39,413 nucleotides of DNA, taken from the NCBI RefSeq assembly GCF_016469035.1, contig NZ_JAEHJZ010000023.1, positions 941 to 40,353 on the forward strand, read 5' to 3'. This document shows positions 18,472 to 25,995 of this stretch, piece after piece. Position numbers and translations under genes: made by a program. The notes beneath the pieces were generated by a model that saw nothing but the letters and a program-made list of their open reading frames with translations, did not search any database and had not been told where the DNA came from. Positions within the stretch are counted from its first letter, which is position 1; each line of letters starts with the position of its first letter. Origin of the DNA: Gelidibacter salicanalis (GTDB lineage: Bacteria; Bacteroidota; Bacteroidia; Flavobacteriales; Flavobacteriaceae).

Positions 18472-18870
18472 CCAAAAGCCGAAGGCGCATTGGGTTTTGC
18501 TGGTTGAACTAATCCCGCTGCAAAGCGGGATCTCTTCAATTAGTTCTATGATTCCAAAAGCCGAAGGCGCATTGGGTTTTGTTGGTTGAACTAATCCCGC
18601 TGCAAAGCGGGATCTCTTCAATTAGTTCTATGATTCCAAAAGCCGAAGGCGCATTGGGTTTTGCTGGTTGAACTAATCCCGCTGCAAAGCGGGATCTCTT
18701 CAATTAGTTCTATGATTCCAAAAGTCGAAGGCGCATTGGGTTTTGCTGGTTGAACTAATCCCGCCGCAAAGCGGGATCTCTTCAATAATTCAGTGGTTTA
18801 AAAAGCCGAAGATGCATTGAAAAATCCAGAATGAAATCGTCCCCGCTATAAAGCAGCTTTTAGTATCTAG
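18472..18870. repeat. 82-bp tandem repeat, four copies plus a degenerate fifth
   Basis: Copies start at 18472, 18554, 18636 and 18718, all exactly 82 bp apart and nearly identical; a degenerate fifth begins at about 18800. Each unit holds a hairpin ATCCCGCT-GCAA-AGCGGGAT (a GNRA tetraloop if transcribed on the plus strand). In the first three this is enclosed by a second inverted pair GAACTAAT/ATTAGTTC, with a small GCC-GAA-GGC hairpin at the unit start. The open frames across it are by-products of the repeat and do not look like protein. Confidence 0.9.
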
Positions 18871-18889
18871 TTAAAGGTTAAAACCCTGC

Positions 18890-18907
18890 TCCCGATAGCT
18901 ATCGGGA
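18890..18907. repeat. 18-bp perfect palindrome
   Basis: TCCCGATAGCTATCGGGA is a perfect palindrome. From memory, this core is a frequent intergenic palindrome in flavobacterial genomes, so it is probably a REP-like element. Confidence 0.6.
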
Positions 18908-18950
18908 TTCATTGCAGTTACTTTAGTTTATATAAACTTTTAAGAGCATG

Positions 18951-19034
18951 TTGTCATTTCGACAGAGCGAGGAACGAGTGACGAGAAATCTTATAATAAT
19001 ATAATTCCTCTTCGTGCCTCATTCGGAATGACAA
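18951..19034. repeat. 84-bp REP/MITE-like element
   Basis: It is bounded by TTGTCATTTCGA and TTCGGAATGACAA, inverted with one mismatch (perfect outer 8 bp: 18951-18958 and 19027-19034). The inner sequence includes a GACGAGAAATCT block. Elements of the form GTCATTTCGAC...GAAATGAC are, from memory, widespread non-autonomous repeats in Bacteroidota. No target-site duplication is obvious. Confidence 0.65.
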
Positions 19035-19071
19035 ACTAGTATCAGAAAAGAATTTCATTCTTTTGTTTAAA

Positions 19072-19094
19072 ACTATGGATTTCCAATCCATAGT
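19072..19094. repeat. perfect 10-bp inverted repeat
   Basis: ACTATGGATT (19072-19081) and AATCCATAGT (19085-19094) are separated by TCC. A further hairpin, TTTCATGT/ACATGAAA (19151-19173), lies between it and the phosphoesterase gene. Neither has a convincing T-run, so these look like palindromic repeats more than terminators. Confidence 0.6.
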
Positions 19095-19224
19095 GGTTTA
19101 TTGAATTATCATAGTCTATCAGCTGACTGATCTTATTAATACCCAATAACTTTCATGTTTATGATACATGAAAATTAAAAACAGAATGAATTCATCACCT
19201 GAATTGTTCATAAAAAATCAATCC

Positions 19225-19716
19225 TTACTTCTTAAACTCTATCACTTCCAAATTATCAATCTTACTCCCATCAATGGTAAAACGAAGCATGGTCCTTACG
19301 TTTTGAAACCCATGCTTCCCTGCAGCACCCGGATTCATATGCAACAAGTTTAATTGTTTGTCCGGCATCACTTTAAGAATGTGCGAGTGTCCGCAGATAA
19401 AAAGTTTCGGAGGATTTTGATATAGTAATTCCCGAACCCGCTGGTTATACTTTCCGGGATAACCACCAATATGAGTCATGAGAACATCAACACCTTCGCA
19501 CATAAATCGGTTGTTTTCAGGGAATTCCATACGGGCTTGTGTGTCATCAATATTTCCGTAAACAGCCCTCAGTGGTTTTAGTTTTTTTATGGTGTCTGTA
19601 ACATCTAAGTTGCCAATATCGCCCGCATGCCACACTTCATCTGCGTGTTTAACATGCTTTAAAATAGCGTCATCAATATAGCTATGAGTATCTGAAAGTA
19701 GAAGTATTTTTTTCAA
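19225..19716 (-). CDS. YfcE/MJ0936-family metallophosphoesterase
   Basis: A 163-residue calcineurin-like phosphodiesterase of the small YfcE group, whose members cleave phosphodiesters with two metal ions; the cellular substrate is not known. All metal-binding motifs are present in order: SDTH (residues 8-11), GDIG (about 32-35), GNID (about 54-57), TH (about 81-82) and GHSH (about 108-111). The start is a TTG (19714-19716): no ATG lies in frame upstream and the protein begins correctly at MKKILLLSDTHS. It is divergent from truA and convergent with the repeat-filled interval. Confidence 0.9.
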   Translation of the reverse strand: MKKILLLSDTHSYIDDAILKHVKHADEVWHAGDIGNLDVTDTIKKLKPLRAVYGNIDDTQARMEFPENNRFMCEGVDVLMTHIGGYPGKYNQRVRELLYQNPPKLFICGHSHILKVMPDKQLNLLHMNPGAAGKHGFQNVRTMLRFTIDGSKIDNLEVIEFKK

Positions 19717-19796
19717 GTTGGTGTATTTTACTTTAAATTTATTATGAAACCGCTGAGGTTTATAAGACCTGTACGATTTTAAAACGTAAATCTAGT

Positions 19797-19804
19797 TATC
19801 TTTG
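19797..19804 (+). promoter_or_regulatory. -7 element of truA
   Basis: TATCTTTG matches TAnnTTTG exactly, with TSS expected near 19811. The -33 region holds TTT instead of TTG. Confidence 0.4.
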
Positions 19805-19903
19805 CAAATCACAAAAATAGTGATAAAGGCATTAATTTATCCGTAAGTAGCGTTTTATCCCGTGTCAGAGCTTCGTTCTTTCAGAGATAAGTGTATCGGA
19901 CGT

Positions 19904-20689
19904 ATGTCTGATGTAACTTTCAAATCTACCACAGTCACGTTGAGATATTTTATCGAATTGTCATATAACGGAAAAGCCTATCATGGTTGGCAAAATCAGC
20001 CAAATGCTATTTCTGTACAACAAGTTTTAGAACATGCATTGATCACCTTATTGAGGGCTCCTATAAAAATTATGGGTGCAGGACGTACGGATGCCGGGGT
20101 TCATGCTTCACAAATGTTTGCGCATTTTGATATGGAAGACCCATTTGATATTGACACGCTGATTTTTAAGATCAATTGGTTTTTACCGCATGATATTGCC
20201 ATCCACCGCATTTTTGAGGTAAGAGATAAAGCACATGCCAGATTTCATGCGCTGAGCAGAACCTATAAGTATCGTATTTCTAATACCAAAAATGTGTTTA
20301 CCCACGATTTTGCATATAAAATCCATCTGCCATTAGATCTTGATAAAATGAATGAAGCCTGCAAAATATTATTGCAGTATAAAGATTTTCAATGCTTTTC
20401 TAAAAGCAATACTGACGTAAAAACGTATTATTGTGATATTAAAGAAGCAGCTTGGGTATTGCAAGATACAGAATTGACCTTTACCATAACTGCCGATCGT
20501 TTTTTAAGAAATATGGTACGCGCCATTGTGGGTACCATGGTCAATATTGGTTTGGGAAAACTGGAGGTGGCGCAATTGCATGACATTATCAAATCTAAAA
20601 GTAGGGGAGAAGCCGGCTTTTCGGTTCCGGCTCAAGGCTTATATTTAACGGATATTCAATATCCTGATACCATTTTTAACGCTATATAA
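19904..20689 (+). CDS. truA: tRNA pseudouridine(38-40) synthase TruA
   Basis: Converts uridines 38, 39 and 40 in the anticodon arm of tRNAs to pseudouridine. The catalytic motif GAGRTDAGVHA is clear (catalytic Asp within RTDAG), as are the N-terminal RYFIELSYNGKAYHGWQNQP and the late motif DRFLRNMVRAIVGTM. The start is uncertain: GTG at 19862 opens the frame, ATG at 19904 is the only ATG before the domain, and TTG at 19940 would give the usual short N-terminus (MRYFIELSY). I use the ATG. The stop codon is one base before the next ATG, so it forms an operon with the ABC exporter gene. Confidence 0.94.
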   Translation: MSDVTFKSTTVTLRYFIELSYNGKAYHGWQNQPNAISVQQVLEHALITLLRAPIKIMGAGRTDAGVHASQMFAHFDMEDPFDIDTLIFKINWFLPHDIAIHRIFEVRDKAHARFHALSRTYKYRISNTKNVFTHDFAYKIHLPLDLDKMNEACKILLQYKDFQCFSKSNTDVKTYYCDIKEAAWVLQDTELTFTITADRFLRNMVRAIVGTMVNIGLGKLEVAQLHDIIKSKSRGEAGFSVPAQGLYLTDIQYPDTIFNAI

Positions 20690-20690
20690 T

Positions 20691-22460
20691 ATGAGTGCCA
20701 AAAAGAAAACCAAAGTTTATGACGTGAACCTCTTCAAGCGCTTGATGCAATACATCAAGCCCTATAAACTCGTGTTTACATTTACTTTACTGTTTGTTAC
20801 GGGTTTGGCTGTTTTTGGAGCGTTGAGACCTTATGTATTGCAACAGGCAATTGATAATCATATTGAACTTCAACAATATGATGGGTTTATGTACTACATC
20901 ATCATCATGATTGTACTGTTGATGCTTGAGGTGGTGTGTCAGTTGCTGTTTATCTACAATTCCAGTTGGTTGGGGCAATCTGTCGTTAGAGATATTAGAG
21001 TGAAGCTGTTTAAGCACATCATGAGTTTTAAAATGAAATATTTTGATAACTCTTCTGTAGGGGTCTTAATTACCAGAACGGTGACCGACATGGAGCGAAT
21101 CTCCGATATTTTTGGTGAAGGACTTTTTATGATTTTTAGTGATATTCTCAAAATGTTGGTTGTAGGTGGCGTCATGTTATTTATGAATTGGAAGCTCGGT
21201 CTATTGGTCTTTACAACCTTACCAATTGTGCTTTTTGCAACCAAAATCTTCCAACGCTACATGAAGGTTGCCTTTGAAGATGTCCGTAATGAAGTTTCCA
21301 ATCTCAATTCTTTTGTGCAGGAACGTGTTACGGGAATGAAAATATTACAGTTGTTTACAAGAGAAGACACCGAGTATAGAAAGTTTAAGGAAATCAATGC
21401 ACGCCATAAAAAAGGATGGTTAAAAACAGTATGGTATAACTCTGTGTTTTTTCCAATTGCCGAATTTTTATCGTCCTTGACTTTAGGTCTTGTGGTGTGG
21501 TATGGCGGACTGAATATTATTTCTGATGATTTGGCCTCTCAAGGCGATTTGTTCGCTTTTATTATGATGATCCCAATGTTGTTTAGACCCTTAAACCAAA
21601 TCGCTAATAGATTTAATACGTTGCAAATGGGCATTGTAGCCGCCAACCGTGTTTTTGATGTGTTGGATACCACATCTCAAATTGACGATGTAGGTACCAT
21701 TGAAGCCGCCCACTTTAAAGGCAACATCAAATTTGAAAATGTACATTTCTCTTACATTGATGATGAAGAAGTTTTAAAAGGGATTTCATTTGACGTAAAT
21801 TCAGGCCAAACCATTGCTATAGTTGGTGCCACGGGTGCAGGAAAATCGACTATTATTAATCTGCTGAACCGTTTTTACGATATTCAAAAGGGAACTATTT
21901 ACGTTGATGACGTGAATATCAAAGAGATGACCTTGCACTCCTTAAGAGCGCAGATTGCGGTGGTGCTTCAAGATGTGTTTCTTTTTGCTGATACTATTAT
22001 GAATAATATCACGCTCAATAATCCTGGCATTACTGAAGAGCGGGTAAAGCAGGCCGCAAAGGATATTGGCATTGATGAGTTTATTATGAGTTTGCCAAAC
22101 GGTTACGATTATAACGTTAAAGAGCGTGGGGTGATGTTGTCTTCCGGCCAAAGACAGTTGATTTCGTTTCTGAGAGCCTACGTGACCAATCCGAGTATTT
22201 TAATTTTAGATGAGGCCACTTCTTCTGTAGATTCCTATTCTGAGCAATTGATGCAAGTTGCCACAGATAAAATAACAAAAGGGAGAACCTCTATTGTTAT
22301 TGCGCATCGTTTGGCCACAATTCAAAAAGCGGATAGTATTATTGTTATGGATTCTGGACGTATTGTGGAACAAGGAACACACCATCAGTTACTTCAAAAT
22401 AAAGATGGATATTATAAAAATCTTTACGAGGTGCAGTTTTTGAAGACGGAAACAGTCTGA
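20691..22460 (+). CDS. ABC exporter, fused permease and ATPase (MsbA/MdlB type)
   Basis: A 589-residue half-transporter that would work as a dimer in the inner membrane. Residues about 20-320 form the six-helix transmembrane domain; about 345-585 form the nucleotide-binding domain with Walker A GATGAGKST (from about 379), Q-loop VLQDVFLFADT, the signature LSSGQRQ (Ser where LSGGQ has Gly), Walker B ILILDEATSSVDS and the switch His in VIAHRLATI. Homologues export lipids, peptides or drugs; the substrate cannot be read. It is translated directly after truA with a one-base gap. Confidence 0.92.
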   Translation: MSAKKKTKVYDVNLFKRLMQYIKPYKLVFTFTLLFVTGLAVFGALRPYVLQQAIDNHIELQQYDGFMYYIIIMIVLLMLEVVCQLLFIYNSSWLGQSVVRDIRVKLFKHIMSFKMKYFDNSSVGVLITRTVTDMERISDIFGEGLFMIFSDILKMLVVGGVMLFMNWKLGLLVFTTLPIVLFATKIFQRYMKVAFEDVRNEVSNLNSFVQERVTGMKILQLFTREDTEYRKFKEINARHKKGWLKTVWYNSVFFPIAEFLSSLTLGLVVWYGGLNIISDDLASQGDLFAFIMMIPMLFRPLNQIANRFNTLQMGIVAANRVFDVLDTTSQIDDVGTIEAAHFKGNIKFENVHFSYIDDEEVLKGISFDVNSGQTIAIVGATGAGKSTIINLLNRFYDIQKGTIYVDDVNIKEMTLHSLRAQIAVVLQDVFLFADTIMNNITLNNPGITEERVKQAAKDIGIDEFIMSLPNGYDYNVKERGVMLSSGQRQLISFLRAYVTNPSILILDEATSSVDSYSEQLMQVATDKITKGRTSIVIAHRLATIQKADSIIVMDSGRIVEQGTHHQLLQNKDGYYKNLYEVQFLKTETV

Positions 22461-22527
22461 ATTACTTCAGGCAAGACTTTAGAGAGCACCACTCCAATTA
22501 GTCCTGTCGTTGATGGCTATTAGTAAT

Positions 22528-23310
22528 TTATGCCAAGTCTTTTCTAATTATATCTATGAGTTCGGCATTGTCTTTAAACATCACAAATTCACCATTTTTT
22601 ATATAGCTGATTTGTCCTGTTTCTTCACTTACGGCAATTGCCAAAGCATCTGTTTTCTCAGTAATTCCAACGGCAGCTCTATGGCGTAGCCCAAAACGTT
22701 GCGGAATGTTACGTTCATTACTCACCGGAAGAATCACGCGAGTGGCCTTAACTGTGTTATTGGCAATCACAATGGCGCCATCATGTAACGGGCTGTTTTT
22801 GAAAAATATACTTTCAATGATGGGTTGGGTAACCTTAATATTCATTTCATCACCAGAGCTGGTCAAAAAATCGAGATTATTACTGCGTTCCAATACAATT
22901 AGCGCGCCTGTTCTGGTAGAAGCCATTTTATGGCATGCAGATATGATAACTTCCACATCTGTCTGGACCTGTTCTTCTGTCTTCAAAAAATTAAGGTGTC
23001 TTAAAAATTTGCGCTTATTTCCAAAATTTGTAGAACCCACCATCAGTAAAAACTTCCGTATTTCAGGTTGAAAGACCACAATCAGCGCAATAATCCCTAC
23101 ATCCATAAAACCACTAAAAATGGTACTCAACAGTCCCATTTTGAGAAAAGTGGTCAGTTTCCAGACAAAATAAATGATAATGATGCCAATAAAGATATTT
23201 ATGGCAACGGTACCCTTTACGAGTTTGTAAACATAATATAGAAGGATGGCAACGAGAAAAACATCTATAAAATCTATGATGCCGAAATCCCAAAATTTAA
23301 GCTGGTCCAA
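22528..23310 (-). CDS. cdaA: diadenylate cyclase CdaA
   Basis: Membrane-anchored diadenylate cyclase that makes c-di-AMP from two ATP; c-di-AMP usually controls osmolyte and potassium balance. Three N-terminal membrane helices (about residues 12-80) are followed by the DAC domain with both signature motifs, DGA (177-179, in NSPLHDGAIVIAN) and RHR (209-211, in FGLRHRAAVG). The start is a TTG (23308-23310), since no in-frame ATG lies between it and the upstream gene and the product starts where relatives do. It is last in an operon with folP and a lipoprotein gene, 36 bp after the latter. Confidence 0.95.
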   Translation of the reverse strand: MDQLKFWDFGIIDFIDVFLVAILLYYVYKLVKGTVAINIFIGIIIIYFVWKLTTFLKMGLLSTIFSGFMDVGIIALIVVFQPEIRKFLLMVGSTNFGNKRKFLRHLNFLKTEEQVQTDVEVIISACHKMASTRTGALIVLERSNNLDFLTSSGDEMNIKVTQPIIESIFFKNSPLHDGAIVIANNTVKATRVILPVSNERNIPQRFGLRHRAAVGITEKTDALAIAVSEETGQISYIKNGEFVMFKDNAELIDIIRKDLA

Positions 23311-23346
23311 TGCTGAATTGTTTTTTGTAAAATTAAAAAAATATGC

Positions 23347-24027
23347 TTAATAAATGAATTCGTTTTCGTTGAGGGTAATTTTGGATGAATCTATCTTGGA
23401 TAAAATCGATTTAAATGAAATATAATCTTGAAAAGTCAACTTGTCGTTGATATTTAGAATGAGTTCATATGATCCTTCCTGTGGTAAATTTTCAATATCG
23501 TCTTTTAATGTTTGTAGTGTCGATTTTTTGAGGATTGAATCTTTTAAAATCGTTACTAATTTTATGTCCTGTGAACTGCTAAAATCAAGAATAATTCTAT
23601 GTTCCCTGGGGTTTTCATAATCTGAAGCAACATTAGGGGATACATAATCGGTTTTATAAATTACGTTTGTAAACTCCAAAAATCCGAGGTTTTTAATACT
23701 AGTGTCGTTACAGGTATAAAAGTTTTTGGCGTTTTCGTTTTTATGGACTTCAGCATCCCGCTTCTTATTCTGTAACATGATGATTCTGGGAATAACCTGA
23801 TCTAAAGTGAGCCGTTTGTCAACATTAACAAGCCAATTGGTGGTGCTGATCAAGTTGCCTCTGTTCATCTCAATACTGTCTGTTTTTGTTTCATCATAAA
23901 AGAGATACGCCGGTGAAACATCCGTGACTTGTGTGATGGTTGCATTGGTTATTTCAGGTAATAGGACCGATTTTTCCTTGGAACAGGAAAAGGTCAAAAG
24001 AATAAAAAAGAATAGTATATGCTTCAT
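23347..24027 (-). CDS. hypothetical lipoprotein
   Basis: A 226-residue protein with a short lipoprotein signal: MKHILFFFILLTFSC, with the lipidation Cys at residue 15 followed by SKEK. The rest is predominantly polar with mixed strands and helices and no motif I recognise; a second Cys occurs in YTCND. It starts three bases after the folP stop codon and lies just before cdaA, so the three genes are probably co-transcribed. Function unknown; the coding call rests on the lipobox and operon spacing. Confidence 0.75.
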   Translation of the reverse strand: MKHILFFFILLTFSCSKEKSVLLPEITNATITQVTDVSPAYLFYDETKTDSIEMNRGNLISTTNWLVNVDKRLTLDQVIPRIIMLQNKKRDAEVHKNENAKNFYTCNDTSIKNLGFLEFTNVIYKTDYVSPNVASDYENPREHRIILDFSSSQDIKLVTILKDSILKKSTLQTLKDDIENLPQEGSYELILNINDKLTFQDYISFKSILSKIDSSKITLNENEFIY

Positions 24028-24030
24028 GGC

Positions 24031-24855
24031 TTATGCTGTTAGTTGTTGGGTAAGATGAATGCATTCCATGGCTTCTTTAACGTCATGGACGCGCAATATT
24101 GAAGCGCCTTGTTGCAGACCAATAGTATTTAAAACTGTGGTGCCGTTTAGAGCTTCAGTGGCTGAGGCGTTTAGCACTTTATAGATCATGGATTTTCTTG
24201 AAAAACCAACCAAAATTGGTTTTTCAAGTATTTTAAAAGAATTCAAGTGTTTTAATACGTCATAATTTTGAGCGGTTGTTTTCGAAAACCCAAAGCCTGG
24301 ATCTACAATTACATCAATAATGCCTACAGCTTTTGCGGCAGCAATGCGTTCAGAGAAATAAAACAGAATGTCCTTTAGGATGTACTCGTAGTCCACGTGT
24401 TGTTGCATGTCCTGTGGCGTGCCTTTCATGTGCATCATCACATAGGGTACATTAAGGTTTGCTACAGTTTCCATCATCTTGTCGTCCATTTTACCTGCAG
24501 AAATATCATTGATCATACAAGCGCCGGCATAAATAGATTGTTTGGCAACCTCACTCCGGAAGGTGTCAATAGAGATCAGAATATCAGAAAATGTAGAGGT
24601 CAACAACTTTAACACCGGAAGTAAACGCTTTAACTCTTCATTTTCACTAATGTGTTTGGCATTTGGTCGAGAACTGTAAGCGCCTAAGTCAATAAAAGTA
24701 GCGCCTTCGTTTAACATTTTTTCAACCTTCTTTAAAATAGTAGATTCGCTTTTATAAACACCGCCATCATAAAAAGAATCGGGAGTAAGGTTCAAAATAC
24801 CCATGACTTTCGGAACTGTTAAATCAATAAGCGCTCCCTTGCAATTTATGGTCAT
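24031..24855 (-). CDS. folP: dihydropteroate synthase
   Basis: Joins p-aminobenzoate to 6-hydroxymethyl-dihydropterin diphosphate in folate synthesis and is the sulfonamide target. The 274 residues show the family signatures MGILNLTPDSFYDGG (about 18-32), FIDLGAYSSRPNA (about 56-68), ISIDTFRSEVA (about 95-105), MINDISAG, YVMMHMKGTPQDMQ, the DPGFGFSKT motif and GFSRKSMI (about 218-225). Length is normal. It is the first gene of the folP-lipoprotein-cdaA operon and divergent from the DUF1599 gene. Confidence 0.96.
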   Translation of the reverse strand: MTINCKGALIDLTVPKVMGILNLTPDSFYDGGVYKSESTILKKVEKMLNEGATFIDLGAYSSRPNAKHISENEELKRLLPVLKLLTSTFSDILISIDTFRSEVAKQSIYAGACMINDISAGKMDDKMMETVANLNVPYVMMHMKGTPQDMQQHVDYEYILKDILFYFSERIAAAKAVGIIDVIVDPGFGFSKTTAQNYDVLKHLNSFKILEKPILVGFSRKSMIYKVLNASATEALNGTTVLNTIGLQQGASILRVHDVKEAMECIHLTQQLTA

Positions 24856-24908
24856 GATGTTTTTTCCGATTTTAAAGGTTAAAATTAGAGCTTGATATGG
24901 TCAAAATT

Positions 24909-24916
24909 CAAATTTA
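24909..24916 (-). promoter_or_regulatory. -7 element of folP
   Basis: CAAATTTA on the plus strand reads TAAATTTG on the minus strand, matching TAnnTTTG, about 55 bases upstream of the folP ATG. No clear -33 TTG. Confidence 0.35.
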
Positions 24917-24952
24917 TAGATTTTAACTAAAATTTTGTTCTATATCTACAAA

Positions 24953-24980
24953 ACTTTGAACTCTGAACTTTGAACTCTGA
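24953..24980. repeat. two tandem copies of a 14-bp unit
   Basis: ACTTTGAACTCTGA occurs twice in direct succession (24953-24966 and 24967-24980), with ACT following, in the folP/DUF1599 divergent interval. It could tune promoter spacing or be a simple slippage-prone repeat. Confidence 0.7.
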
Positions 24981-25018
24981 ACTATTTAGGCGAAATTTAC
25001 GCAAAATTACCAGTTTCT

Positions 25019-25558
25019 ATGCAAGATACCTCAAAACAATATGATGCCGTTATTGAAAAATGCAGAAATCTCTTTGTTAATAAAATGTCCGATTATGGCA
25101 GTGCATGGCGCATTTTGAGGCTTCCATCACTTACTGATCAAATTTTCATAAAGGCACAACGCATCAGAGGGTTGCAGCAAAATGCAGAACGCAAGGTGGA
25201 TGAAGGGGAGGAGAGTGAATTTATGGGCATCATCAATTATTGTTTAATGGCACTGATACAGTTAGATCGGGGTGTTGTAGAAAAACCGGATATTTCTCTT
25301 GATGAAGCTAGCGAGCTTTATGACGAAAAGGTAGCTGTGTCTAAAGCGCTGATGATGAATAAAAATCACGATTATGGTGAAGCGTGGCGCGAGATGAGAG
25401 TGAGCAGTTTGACCGATCTTATTTTGCAGAAATTATTGCGAGTAAAACAAATTGAAAATAACGCTGGCAAAACGCTGGTGAGTGAAGGGATTGATGCCAA
25501 TTATCAGGATATGATTAATTATGCTGTGTTTGCCTTAATCTTGCTTAAACAAGGTTAA
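25019..25558 (+). CDS. DUF1599 domain protein with duplicated domain
   Basis: A 179-residue cytoplasmic protein made of two similar halves. Residues about 5-82 (KMSDYGSAWRILRLPSLTDQ) and about 98-178 (KNHDYGEAWREMRVSSLTDL) share the DYGxAWR and SLTD motifs and an Asn-Tyr near the end (IINYCLMALIQLDRG, MINYAVFALILLKQG). This is the DUF1599 family, which I recall being linked by context to nucleotide modification; no catalytic chemistry is evident. It is first in a same-strand run of six genes reaching clpS with gaps of 38-73 bp. Confidence 0.85.
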   Translation: MQDTSKQYDAVIEKCRNLFVNKMSDYGSAWRILRLPSLTDQIFIKAQRIRGLQQNAERKVDEGEESEFMGIINYCLMALIQLDRGVVEKPDISLDEASELYDEKVAVSKALMMNKNHDYGEAWREMRVSSLTDLILQKLLRVKQIENNAGKTLVSEGIDANYQDMINYAVFALILLKQG

Positions 25559-25596
25559 GTAAACTGAAGAAGTAAAAAACCAAATTCCAATACGGC

Positions 25597-25947
25597 ATGG
25601 AGCAGCGATCACATCATCTTGAAAAACGAGCTTTTAAGTTTGCAAATGATTGTAGGGATCTCGCTAAAACGTTGACTACTACAGTCTCAAACGCTGAAGA
25701 TTGCAAACAATTGATCAGATCTTCAGAAGCTATTGTCGCAAACTATATAGAAGCAAATAAGAAAGTGGGAGATAAGGATTTTTTATTGAGATGTAAAACA
25801 GCTCATGTAGAGGCAAAAGAATGTGGGTATTGGTTACGGATGTTAGAGCCTTTTAATCAAGAACAATCCGTAGAAATTGAAACATTGATCATTGAATCGG
25901 AAGAATTAAAAGGGATGTTATCAGCAATAATTAATAAAGTAGAGTAG
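25597..25947 (+). CDS. four-helix bundle protein (23S rRNA intervening-sequence protein family)
   Basis: A 116-residue helical protein of the four-helix-bundle family first noted as ORFs within intervening sequences of 23S rRNA genes. Recognisable features are LEKRAFKFANDCRDLAKTL, the SNAEDCKQLIRSSEAIVANYIEA segment (usually Q..R.s.Si..NiaEg) and the KTAHVEAKECGYWLRML segment (usually SL.EleTqL). It lies between the DUF1599 and DoxX genes, not in an rRNA operon. The biochemical role is unknown; family assignment is fairly secure. Confidence 0.85.
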   Translation: MEQRSHHLEKRAFKFANDCRDLAKTLTTTVSNAEDCKQLIRSSEAIVANYIEANKKVGDKDFLLRCKTAHVEAKECGYWLRMLEPFNQEQSVEIETLIIESEELKGMLSAIINKVE

Positions 25948-25995
25948 TTTTTCAAATCTTGTATCGGATTTTTGAATTTAAAATTTTGAGTTTTT

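Noticed and set aside
18418-18621. Minus-strand frame of 67 codons across the tandem repeat
   Set aside because: It contains the same peptide repeated because the DNA is a tandem repeat; it is non-protein-like and overlaps a terminator.
18472-18870. Possible CRISPR array
   Set aside because: The 82-bp units are contiguous and near-identical along their full length, with no unique spacers, and no cas gene is in the window.
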